From: Endotrypanum monterogeii
Lineage: Eukaryota > Euglenozoa > Kinetoplastea > Trypanosomatida > Trypanosomatidae
Direction of reading: 5' to 3'
NCBI GenBank assembly: GCA_000333855.2
Contig: CM007314.1
Location: 1,042,568 to 1,097,377 of the forward strand
Length of the DNA: 54,810 bases
Shown here: in pieces, positions 28,939-37,808 of the stretch
Numbering within the stretch: position 1 is the first letter of the stretch
Layout of the letters: each line of letters opens with the position of its first letter
The notes under the pieces: generated by a model
Seen by the model: the letters and a program-made list of their open reading frames with translations, nothing else
Told to the model about the DNA's origin: nothing
Databases searched by the model: none
Translations under genes and position numbers: made by a program

Positions 28939-30066
28939 TCACGCGTAGGGGTCGTCGAGACTCTGTAAGGCTTCGTACCCTTCCGTGCGGCGCTGTGTCG
29001 CACCCATCCCGCGCGTAATGAGGAGTTTGATCATCCGAACCCCTGCAGCGACGAACGCGGAGCACGGAATAATATCCATAAGGTCACGCTTTCCGAGGAT
29101 GTGATAATTGTACACAGACACTACCACTTGATATGCGAGGAACAAAATCAGAAATATGGCCAGGAGTCGTCTCAACACCGATGTTGGCTGCGACGTCGAC
29201 GGCGCGGGTGTCGGCTGTACGGTACCGTTGCTGTTGTTACTATTGTTGGGTGCAGATGGTGTGCTCGGCTGCTGTGTTTCACCGCCCTCGGCGTCAACGT
29301 AGCTCACAGACACAGTTGTCAAGCCGAGCTGAGTGTTTATATTATCTGCCGAAAAGGTATAGGAGAAAAACACGGTGCCGCCGGGGCTCGCAGGCACAAT
29401 ATCCCCAGACGTATACACCTTATCACCAGAGATGAACGTTTCGTTGCGGTGGTCATCCACATCAACCCTAACCGAAATTCCGTTCACACGAGGCGGTAGT
29501 ACCGTCTTGAAGTACGCTGTGAGGAACGGCTGCGGTGCGGCAGCGAGTCTGCGCGGGACCGGAGCAAAAAAAAGGTTACCTGGCGTCACCGCCAGATGGC
29601 AGATCGGATTGTTGGCAAGAAAGCTGAGAAAACGAAAGGGAACAGGACCATCAGGGCGCACTCGAACCACACGTACCTCGATATCCGTGCCTGCAGCCAC
29701 AGTTGGAATCTCCAAAAGGCCGTTGTTGTCAGATGCTTTCGTGATCTGAGCTCCCTCGGGAATTCGGTAGGTAGCGTTGAGGTACAGCCACTGCGCCAGG
29801 ACACTGCCGAGGGCGAGGGGATATGCGCGGGCAATCAGAATGACTGCCTCGCCAGTCGCTGGTGCTTTCTCTACGGGAATCAAGAAGTGGTCGTTGAATT
29901 CACTAGCGAAGCCATGCTTCTCAGCGCAGAGTGGGGTTACGTTTGCCTCGGCATTTACGGGAACAAATGTCACTGTGGACACCACAAACAACACACTAGC
30001 GGCAAGAAGCAGCGATGTTGTGCAACGACAGCGACACAACCCAACAGCGTTGCCAAGCATGTCCAT
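28939..30066 (-). CDS. Secretory-pathway type I membrane glycoprotein with Atg27/M6PR-like tail
   Basis: A 375-residue protein. It has a signal peptide (hydrophobic about 18-36, then VNAEA) and a lumenal domain (about 40-260) of beta-rich character with sequons at N42, N97 and N208. An Asn/Ser/Thr/Pro stalk (about 262-296) adds three more sequons. A transmembrane helix spans about 299-315, followed directly by VYNYHILGKRDLMDIIPCSAFVAAGVRMIKLL. This post-membrane order (Tyr-rich start, G-x-R, two or three residues, I-P, aromatic, amphipathic helix) is seen in Atg27 and M6P-receptor-homology proteins. The tail holds YEAL (364-367), a possible YxxPhi sorting signal. It is probably a Golgi/endosome/lysosome cycling protein. 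The lumenal domain has only two cysteines (C47 and C156), fewer than a normal MRH domain, so the family call is tentative. The first of two near ATGs is used. Confidence 0.82.
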   Translation of the reverse strand: MDMLGNAVGLCRCRCTTSLLLAASVLFVVSTVTFVPVNAEANVTPLCAEKHGFASEFNDHFLIPVEKAPATGEAVILIARAYPLALGSVLAQWLYLNATYRIPEGAQITKASDNNGLLEIPTVAAGTDIEVRVVRVRPDGPVPFRFLSFLANNPICHLAVTPGNLFFAPVPRRLAAAPQPFLTAYFKTVLPPRVNGISVRVDVDDHRNETFISGDKVYTSGDIVPASPGGTVFFSYTFSADNINTQLGLTTVSVSYVDAEGGETQQPSTPSAPNNSNNSNGTVQPTPAPSTSQPTSVLRRLLAIFLILFLAYQVVVSVYNYHILGKRDLMDIIPCSAFVAAGVRMIKLLITRGMGATQRRTEGYEALQSLDDPYA

Positions 30067-31009
30067 ATTGCTCCTTCTAGCTCAACTGTGTGTGGGCAAC
30101 GCGCGCGCGTGCACAGGAGCGGAGGGGAATCCTCTATAAAAGGCGAAAAAAAAACCTTTGATGCGCCGTGAATGATGACAAAGGGGGAATAACGGTTCAA
30201 GTAAAAAAAAAAACAGCGGGGAGATTACCAGGCTGAATACGCTCGCAAAGAAACAAAACCCAGGTCAAGCCGACAAACATGCCGTTCTCTGTAAAAGGCG
30301 ATGGAGAAGCAGCTCAGCGGCTGTGGACTGGCATGACATACTCCTATTTTGCACGAGTCAAGAGATAAGGAGATGGATACGCTCCTGGGTGGTGAGAAGG
30401 GGAGTGACATCCACCCAAAGAGTTGATGCGTATCACAAAGCCCCTTTGTCTCCCCCATCCCGCTTACTCATCTGAATTGCACTAGATACAGTCTCCTCCA
30501 TGTGCCGCCAGTGCGTGTGCAGAGATGTTCACCTTCACGGCAAAAAACATTTATATAAATATATACGCATAAATACTTTTTTCTTGAGCGAATGTCGAAT
30601 AGTGTTTTGTATGTGTGAACTGTCGTGGGCTCATTTTTTTTTTGTAACGATATTCCTTCACAGTAGCCGGGAGGGTTAAAAATTGTACACGCTCGGCGCC
30701 AAGGATTGACTTGGGCCGAGCAGTCGCAGTAAGTTGAAAGCACTTCCTCAAGAGAATATATATTTGTATATCGAAGTATATATGTACATGTATATCTATG
30801 TATAGATGTACACGTGTAATAGAATAAAAATAAACACATATCGATAACCTCATAGCAACACTTATTGTTGCTGTGAATTTTAGACAGACATTGTACACCT
30901 CTAGCCCCCCCCCCCGACACAGTCCATTCTACGTGACAATAACAGAAAAAAAAAATTGGTTTTCCATGTGAATCATAACAGTGGACTCTGCTAGAGGGAC
31001 AATGATCGA
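30067..31009. other. Intergenic between membrane glycoprotein and transporter copy A
   Basis: Contains AT-rich sequence (about 30547-30570 and 30756-30800), then from about 30801 the 3' flank of transporter copy A, which is repeated at about 32393-32596 downstream of copy B. No gene seen. Confidence 0.65.
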
Positions 31010-31987
31010 TTACACCATCCCCAACCTCTCATCGACTTCGTCTCTGTGGGGATCGGATGCAACGTAGCGCAAGTACAGCGTATCTGTCGTGTGCAAAGGC
31101 GGTGGCGACATCACCTTCGAGAACAAATACCCCGCGAGCCCCACCAATGTGAACAAGACCCCTAACAGCTTCCGTGACCCCATGTCAGGTGACAAAAAGA
31201 GGAAATCCGACAGAAGTACCAGCGACACCTTCAAGTAGCTCGCGACGTTTACGGTCAGCGGTGAAGTCTTTCCTACAAAAAAAAAGAAGGAGAAGTTAAC
31301 ACCGAAGGCAAAGATGCAAGAGAATAGCACTGTCCAGACGGTCGTGAATGTGACTGTGTACGCAGCCAGCTTATCACCGCCATCCAGGGGCACCGCCACG
31401 AACAAGAGCATTAGAGCGCTAAGGGGTGCCTGGTACATCAGCAACTCCATTGGTTGCAGACCCAATTCCACCTGCTTTCTCTTCCCCAATATCGTATAAA
31501 GGGAATTGGCAAAAATCGCACACGTCCCCCAGAACGTACCAACGAAGTTGACATTGAGCTCCCCGTAGCATGTGACCCCAACTCCGACACACACGGGTAC
31601 CAGCGAGACCAGCGTGCTCCACCTCTCCCGCTTGCCGTACCAATGCCACTCGATGACCACAATGACAGGAGTGCAGAAAATCTTTAGTATCTGATACACA
31701 CTCACCGAGTTTGTCAGTAGAGAGAGGTTATTGAATAATACGTAGCTACAGAAGACACAGCTGATGGGCAGCACGTGGCGAATCGAGGGTCGCCTGGGCC
31801 TAAACAGCCGGAGCCCATACGCGCAAAAAGCACACCCCACATACGTCAGAAGAAAGTGTATGATGGTAAGGACCGTACTAAATTCAAAATGCGCCTCCAT
31901 AAAGACAAGTCGCTTGTTGACAAGAATAACTCCGACACTGCTCACGATGTTTACCAACAAGCTTGTGACCAACAGCAGCATGGACAT
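30801..31987 (-). repeat. Direct repeat unit A (transporter plus 3' flank)
   Basis: Unit A (gene plus about 200 bases of 3' flank) is repeated in the same orientation at about 32393-33574. The 3' flank, the C-terminal coding part and the central coding block are near-identical, while the 5' part of the gene has diverged. Confidence 0.85.
31010..31987 (-). CDS. DMT-superfamily (TPT/SLC35E-like) transporter, copy A
   Basis: A 325-residue polytopic protein with about ten hydrophobic segments. It is a triose-phosphate/nucleotide-sugar translocator of the drug/metabolite transporter superfamily. It keeps the TPT-type N-K of helix 1 (N24-K25) and the late K-T-S-P-L-T...Y-L-K-V motif (K240 and K253), whose last lysine is the family's substrate-site position. 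The cytosolic tail ends RDEVDERLGMV. Such proteins exchange nucleotide sugars or phosphorylated metabolites across Golgi or organelle membranes; the substrate here is unknown. Residues 120-230 are identical to copy B. An in-frame extension upstream (LPVVADEAAQS) matches the copy B N-terminus, but the ATG used by copy B is GTA here and a stop lies six codons before it. The start is therefore MSM at 31987. Confidence 0.88.
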   Translation of the reverse strand: MSMLLLVTSLLVNIVSSVGVILVNKRLVFMEAHFEFSTVLTIIHFLLTYVGCAFCAYGLRLFRPRRPSIRHVLPISCVFCSYVLFNNLSLLTNSVSVYQILKIFCTPVIVVIEWHWYGKRERWSTLVSLVPVCVGVGVTCYGELNVNFVGTFWGTCAIFANSLYTILGKRKQVELGLQPMELLMYQAPLSALMLLFVAVPLDGGDKLAAYTVTFTTVWTVLFSCIFAFGVNFSFFFFVGKTSPLTVNVASYLKVSLVLLSDFLFLSPDMGSRKLLGVLFTLVGLAGYLFSKVMSPPPLHTTDTLYLRYVASDPHRDEVDERLGMV

Positions 31988-32596
31988 GGATTGGGCTGCC
32001 TCGTCGGCAACGACTGGGAGGTATACATAAAAGTGAATGTGTGTTTATGAGTGTTTCGATAAAGCCGCGGTTAGTAGTGCACGTATCCACGTGTGGATAT
32101 TTTGCTGGGGAGTGAGGGATGGAGGCCTCGCTCACCTCTCTGCTACGAACAGTGTAAAAGGAACACAACAGAGACTCACACAGGAAACGTGAACGCACGT
32201 ATCTGCAATCTCAAGCAGCGACAAGGAAGGTCAGAGGAGGTCGGGGAGAGAAAATCAGAGGGAATGGGAGCAAAGAAACCACAGCAGATAGAGTGACGGC
32301 TGCCTCAGCATCTGTTTTTCCGAGGTGGGAACACAACATGCATATACACATATACAAGAATACACACACCCGCATGCATATGTATATTTATATATAGATG
32401 TACACGTGTAATAGAATAAACACATATCGATAACCTCATAGTAACACTTATTGTTGCTGTTAATTTTAGACAGACATTGTACACCTCTAGCCCCCCCCCC
32501 GCGACACAGTCCATTCTACGTGACAATAACAGAAAAAAAAAATTGGGTTTCCATGTGAATCATAACAGTGGACTCTGCTAGAGGGACAATGATCGA
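31988..32596. other. Spacer between transporter copies
   Basis: About 0.6 kb. Its right part (from about 32393) is the 3' flank of copy B and repeats the flank of copy A. The part next to copy A keeps the former N-terminal codons of the gene. No other gene seen. Confidence 0.7.
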
Positions 32597-33574
32597 TTAC
32601 ACCATCCCCAACCTCTCATCGACTTCGTCTCTGTGGGGATCGGATGCAACGTAGCGCAAGTACAGCGTATCTGTCGTGTGCAAAGGCGGTGGCGACATCA
32701 CCTTCGAGAACAAATACCCCGCGAGCCCCACCAATGTGAGCAAGACCCCTAACAGCTTCCGTGACCCCATGCCAGGTGACACAAAAATGTATCTCAGAAG
32801 AAGAAGCAACGACACCCTCAAGTACACAGCGACGTTTACGGTCAGCGGTGAAGTCTTTCTTAGAAAAAAAAAGAAGGAGAACTTAACACCGAAGGCAAAG
32901 ATGCAAGAGAATAGCACTGTCCAGACGGTCGTGAATGTGACTGTGTACGCAGCCAGCTTATCACCGCCATCCAGGGGCACCGCCACGAACAAGAGCATTA
33001 GAGCGCTAAGGGGTGCCTGGTACATCAGCAACTCCATTGGTTGCAGACCCAATTCCACCTGCTTTCTCTTCCCCAATATCGTATAAAGGGAATTGGCAAA
33101 AATCGCACACGTCCCCCAGAACGTACCAACGAAGTTGACATTGAGCTCCCCGTAGCATGTGACCCCAACTCCGACACACACGGGTACCAGCGAGACCAGC
33201 GTGCTCCACCTCTCCCGATTGCCGTACCAATGCCACTCGATGAGCACAGTGGTGGGAATGGCAAAAATCTTCAGTATCTCACACGTACTCGGCGAGTTCG
33301 TCATGTACGAAAAGGAAGTAAATAATAGGTAGCTACAGAAGACACAGCTGAAGGGCAGCACTTGGCGAATCGAGGGCCGCCTGGGCCTAAACAGCCTGAG
33401 CCCATACGCGCAAAAAGCACACCCCACATACGTCAGAAGAAGCTGAATGACGGTGAGAACCGTGAAGAAATCGAAACCCGCCTCTAGAAAGACAAATCTG
33501 TAGTTGACGAAGCTGCTTCCAGTGAAGCATACCATGTTCAGCAGGAAGCAGATGACAAACCACGGCATGGACAT
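32393..33574 (-). repeat. Direct repeat unit B (transporter plus 3' flank)
   Basis: Second unit of the tandem pair; see unit A. It ends where the two N-termini become alignable only at protein level. Confidence 0.85.
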
Positions 33575-33613
33575 GGCTTGGGCTGCCCCGTTGGCAACGA
33601 AGGGGAGAGACAT
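32597..33613 (-). CDS. DMT-superfamily (TPT/SLC35E-like) transporter, copy B
   Basis: A 338-residue paralogue of the adjacent copy A. The open frame runs 74 codons further but begins with GTG and encodes a poor extension, so MSLPFVANGA (ATG at 33613) is used. The two copies share an identical central block (about 133-243 here) and a nearly identical last 50 residues. They differ in three places: the first helix (the N-K of copy A is N37-Y38 here), the segment about 97-125, and the late helix, where copy A has GKTSPLTVNVASYLKV and copy B has RKTSPLTVNVAVYLRV. The substrate-site lysine of the family is therefore arginine (R266). This may mean a changed substrate or a failing transporter. The mosaic pattern suggests gene conversion over the shared blocks. 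Confidence 0.86.
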   Translation of the reverse strand: MSLPFVANGAAQAMSMPWFVICFLLNMVCFTGSSFVNYRFVFLEAGFDFFTVLTVIQLLLTYVGCAFCAYGLRLFRPRRPSIRQVLPFSCVFCSYLLFTSFSYMTNSPSTCEILKIFAIPTTVLIEWHWYGNRERWSTLVSLVPVCVGVGVTCYGELNVNFVGTFWGTCAIFANSLYTILGKRKQVELGLQPMELLMYQAPLSALMLLFVAVPLDGGDKLAAYTVTFTTVWTVLFSCIFAFGVKFSFFFFLRKTSPLTVNVAVYLRVSLLLLLRYIFVSPGMGSRKLLGVLLTLVGLAGYLFSKVMSPPPLHTTDTLYLRYVASDPHRDEVDERLGMV

Positions 33614-34977
33614 TTTTTTTACAAATATATAATTGTGTGTGCTCACGTATCTGATACAGTGGATACCTACGCTTTCCGGCCAAACGCTAAGGAGGAAGAT
33701 GGGAATGATACGCCCCACTAGCGGAGAGCGACCAGTAATGACGGCGCCAACAAAGAATATTTTTTTTTTAAGATTTGAACGTACCCGCAGTAGTAGTTGC
33801 GGAAATGCGAATTCCTGTACGTTGTGACAAGGCACCCTTTTGGCAATCGGCGTGTTTGCACCTGAGAGACGCGAAGGAGTGCGTTTTCGCCCCCTGGTGA
33901 ATTGCCGCCAGATTCTTTTTTTAAATGTCCACCTCCTCTACAGTGGAGAGTATAGCAGCTCTGCCCTGAATAAAAAAAGGTGCGCAGGTGAAAAGATAGA
34001 GGGGAGGAGAGGCGAGGGGGAGGGGGGGAATAGCAGGCGTATAAGAAGGAACGGCACAAAAGAGTATCAGTCCCAGAAGATGAAGGGATTCCTCACTTGC
34101 CCTTCTAGGAAGGCGGCGACTCATGGGAAAGAGAGGAGGGGGAAGTTGGGACGCGGGCACGCAAAACAGGGAGACAAGTCAAGCGGTCGTATGGCGTAAT
34201 ATATATATATATATATACATATATACACGATAGGACGCTTGCGTTGGTTGACGCAAGGATACAAATACAGATGCCAATCATAAGCACTGTGATCAGTCAA
34301 TGATCCCTTATTCGAATGATTGCGGAGGAGGTCGTAGAAGCCTTCCCTCCCTCATCCACCCACCCACCCACCCACTCTTGCTATTGCTTTGGTTTTTGGC
34401 AGTTTTTTTTTTTCGTGCGTGCGGTCTGTTGCGTTGCGGGAAAACAATTCGAAGTGAAAAGCATCGAAAGAAACGTCAACTAAAAGTGGTGGCGAGTGAA
34501 GCGCGCCATCTAGCGTGTGGGAAGAAGGATCAACTCGTGGTAAGGAGGGGCGGGGGAAGAGGCATCAAGCGACGGTAACCTGAGGAGGAGGGCGGTAAGC
34601 CAGCCCTGCACTAATGACTCCTAAGGGGTGTCTCACATATCTACACACGCACAATGGCGCTCACCGAGACAGAAAAGCAATGACGCGGGTCCGCCTGCCA
34701 TCATATACCATCCCTAAATTCGACCGCGCAAAACCACACACACACACACAAACATGCGCGGCTGGGTGTGAGATATCACAGCGAGGCGTTCGTGAGAGAA
34801 AGTAGGGGGCAGGGAGCAGCACGTACATGAGTCCAAGGAGCGGCAACAAGGAACACAGAAACTACGCGCTCGGCACAAGGACCTTCCAAACATGCTGCTC
34901 TGACTGCGAATGTCTGCCTCTGCCTTTGTGAGTCACATACGATCGTCAGTACACTGTCGTCACCTCCTGCTCTTGTT
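33614..34977. other. Intergenic between transporter copy B and SH3 gene
   Basis: Contains a (TA)n tract at about 34198-34216, a (CCCA)n-like run near 34360-34374, a T-run near 34403-34413 and a (CA)n tract near 34736-34750. No gene seen; probable SH3-gene 3' UTR in the right half. Confidence 0.65.
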
Positions 34978-35865
34978 CTACGCTAGGAGTTCACGGGAAT
35001 TGCCGTCTACTGACACACCCCGCCCTTGCTCACTATGGTTGGCACTTGCGGCTGAACGATTTGGTGTGGTTCGGGAACTGCGCGGGGCAGCCAAGGAAGT
35101 GCTGTAGGGAACGGAACGGTTCACATGTGCCTTCTCCTCATCCACGCGGTTCATCCAGCGCTGACGCTCACGCTCCACCACTTCATCCCAATCGCGCAAT
35201 TTTCGGGCGAGGACGGAGCTGCAGTCTTTGCAAGCGGCGACCTCTGTCATTGCCTCCTCCAGACCAGACTGCATCTGCGTCAATGCTGAAGAGCGCCGCT
35301 GCATTAGTTGGTTGAAGTACACCTCGTTCTTCATAAAAGCGTCCACAACAGCCTCGGGGTTTTCGAGAAGATGACGACTGACGGGGCCAGTGACGTGCTG
35401 AGCAGGGGCCGAGTTGACAGGGCCTCCAACAGGAGCAAAGCTCACCGTCGCCGTCTGCGCGCTGTGCATCGACTGCAAAATGGCGCTGCTGGATTCTTTC
35501 GTCGCCACGGCAGCACGGGCCTCCATATCCAGCGACGTGGTTGGTGTCACGCTGGCACGCGGTGCAGTGACGGGTGAGTCACCTCCAGCGCGCTGTGGCG
35601 TCTGGATGAGGGAAGGTGACCCAGACACAGCTGGCTTTGCAGACGCAGCAGATGCCGACATCAAAGACATCGCCTCTGCAGCGGATATTTCATGCATGTA
35701 CGACAGAGGCACAAACCCGCGGCGACCCCCATCCGTTGCTAACTCGACCTTGATCCAGCCATCCTGGACAACGCCCTCCGTAGCTCTAAGTACTTCGTCC
35801 TTGAGGACAGACAACTCAACATCCTCCTCTGCATGAAAGTTATGCACCACAACAAAATACCGCAT
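34978..35865 (-). CDS. SH3-domain protein with C-terminal coiled coil
   Basis: A 295-residue protein that opens directly with an SH3 domain (about 2-60). VVVHNFHAEEDVELSVLKDE takes the place of the classic ALYDY...DELSF-x-x-G-D start, followed by DGWIKVE (the D-G-W-W-x-A/G strand) and GRRGFVPLSYM (the G-x-x-G-x-x-P-x-x-Y/N-V end). The specificity-pocket tryptophan (W37), proline (P53) and tyrosine (Y56) are present. Residues 61-155 are Ser/Ala/Pro/Thr-rich and disordered. About 160-247 is helical, with heptad-like spacing, probably coiled coil. The tail is basic and Ser-rich. SH3 domains bind Pro-rich ligands in endocytic and cytoskeletal adaptors and are rare in trypanosomatids. An AG touches the ATG, but a better acceptor lies at 35960. 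Confidence 0.88.
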   Translation of the reverse strand: MRYFVVVHNFHAEEDVELSVLKDEVLRATEGVVQDGWIKVELATDGGRRGFVPLSYMHEISAAEAMSLMSASAASAKPAVSGSPSLIQTPQRAGGDSPVTAPRASVTPTTSLDMEARAAVATKESSSAILQSMHSAQTATVSFAPVGGPVNSAPAQHVTGPVSRHLLENPEAVVDAFMKNEVYFNQLMQRRSSALTQMQSGLEEAMTEVAACKDCSSVLARKLRDWDEVVERERQRWMNRVDEEKAHVNRSVPYSTSLAAPRSSRTTPNRSAASANHSEQGRGVSVDGNSRELLA

Positions 35866-35875
35866 CTATGTATGT

Positions 35876-35888
35876 TTATTTATATATT

Positions 35889-35927
<39 letters not shown>

Positions 35928-35928
35928 T
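35876..35928. repeat. Compound (TA)n-(TG)n microsatellite
   Basis: TA-rich tract (about 35876-35906) directly followed by (TG)n to about 35928, placed 11 bases upstream of the SH3-gene ATG. Confidence 0.9.
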
Positions 35929-35959
35929 TAACACAGTGCAATGACTGTCTTCGTCTTGA

Positions 35960-35998
35960 CTGCGCAAGATAAAAGATAGTGGACGAGATGAAAACGGG
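35960..35998 (-). promoter_or_regulatory. Predicted trans-splice acceptor of the SH3 gene
   Basis: T/C-rich coding-strand tract (about 35998-35966) ending in GCGCAG at 35961-35960. The resulting 5' UTR of about 95 bases would contain a (CA)n tract and then a (TA)n tract. Confidence 0.45.
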
Positions 35999-37808
35999 GG
36001 GGTGACAAGGTAAAGGGAAATACCCGCCCCGGCAGCTGCCATCTGTCAATAAGGTAACAGACAGCAGCTTTGCTGTGGTGCACAAGTTTTTTTTTTTTTA
36101 AAGGGGGGACCAGGGCAATACTGAGATGTACACCCCGGGTGAGTCGAGTAAGATACGTGTGCCGGTCAGCAGGAGGGAGACGAGAATAGGTGCTCGGAAC
36201 TCGCTTCCTTGGCTAGCTCCGGCCTGGGACACGAAGCGGGGGACGGAGAGAGAGAGAGAGTGGCAAGCCCCCGTGCTGCGGCAAGTGGGAACTCGTGAGG
36301 ACGTGCAAGCGGCTACAGAGAGGAGCGCGCATGACTGCCGCATTCGCAAGCATCACCCACCAAATAAACCAGTGCCGCGTCGCAGCGACGCGGCAATCTT
36401 TTTTTTGTTTTGAAGACGCGAACGTTTCCTCGGCATGACGCCATAATGTGGAACACCAAAAAGGGGGCTGGTGTTGATGAGCTGGATGTCACACACTGTG
36501 AAGACTGCCACAAAAAAAAAAAAAATAAATAAATAACACGTAACGGGGCAGGGCTGGGAGAGGGGAGGAGGGGGAAGATGGCAGGGTATGGAGCGCCGTC
36601 GAGGAAGAAGCTGTGAAGGGAGGGGGGGGGGGGGGGTAAAATCCAGCACCACAATGTACTGCAATAAATATATAACATTCGAATTTACCCGAGGAGGAGG
36701 AAAAGAGGAAAAAAAAAGGGGTGAACACAAAGTGCACCTCCTATCATCTTGACCTGAACGTTTCCATCAGATACATAAAAGTACGTCTCGAAGAGACCAA
36801 AAGGTGATGCAGAGGTTTTCATGTGTGCACAAGCTTGACAAAAAGACCGCCGAGGAGGTGAAGAAAGAAGAGCACCCGGTTGCAAACCTTTGTCATACCA
36901 AAAAGTGAATGGAGCGGAGGATCTCGTAGGGGAGCATTTTTTTTTTTTTAATCTGAGACGGATGTCGCCAACTCTTTTTTTTTCCCCGAAGTTGACGACA
37001 TTTCGCAAGCGGCGACTGTACGAGCGTGAATACAAGATGATGATGGTGATATAACCAGCACTTTTTTCCCCCGTAAGAAGGGGATAAGGAATGAGGAGGT
37101 AGTGGATCAAGAGCATATGTGCTTTCCGAAACGTACAGGTAATTTTGGAAGAAGAAAGTACACAAAACGCTCGGCACGCAAAAAAAAAGAAAAAATGAAG
37201 AAGGAAACACGCACAGAGACTATATATATATATATATATACATATACCCGTGTGGTTATGTTTGTGTCGGTGTGACCGAGGTTCAAAAAAAAGAAGCTTT
37301 TTTATAAAGTAAGCACCGTAGCAGAAATGCAAAACAAAAATTTAAAAAAGCGTAGCACCGACTGTAGTATACGAGAACACATCAAATCACCGTCGTGGGA
37401 AATGCAGACGGAGCACAGTGGATATTGTACGGGGGAACTCCTTTGGAAAAAAAGTATATGATTTGAGAATTCTGTAGATACAACCGCACCGTAACAAAAA
37501 GATAACAAACAAAGAAAGAGCAAAGCAAGAAAGGATTGTGCGTTTCGGTGGAAGGAAAAACGAAGTGAAGCGCCTTCGAAAAATGAAAGAGGTGGTTGCA
37601 TACCTTTAGATTCCCATTTCCATCCTTTCACTTGCATCCCTTCTTCGTTTTTTCCGCTTTCTTTCGGAGATGATGGTGAGGAGGAGAAATGAAAAAGGAG
37701 GAGATGTAATCAGGCCAACTCATGGTGCCACTTGCTGGACGGCATCAACGATTCCCCTCGAAGGTCAGCATATGGCTGAGCTCACTGCGCCAACCTTGTG
37801 CGTCTGAG

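Larger units (their letters stand above)
35866..37808. other. Intergenic between SH3 and LRR genes
   Basis: Holds the compound microsatellite, an A-run near 36513-36525, a long G-run near 36621-36636, a T-run near 36939-36950, and a (TA)n tract near 37220-37242. A 215-codon minus-strand frame (36685-37332) is encoded by these low-complexity tracts and is not called. No gene seen. Confidence 0.65.

Noticed and set aside
33614..33835. 74-residue N-terminal extension of transporter copy B
   Set aside because: It starts with GTG, reads through a TA-rich stretch and has no counterpart in copy A.
36685..37332. 215-codon minus-strand frame
   Set aside because: It is made of Phe/Tyr/Ile/Lys-rich low-complexity stretches encoded by homopolymer and TA tracts, so it is spacer sequence.
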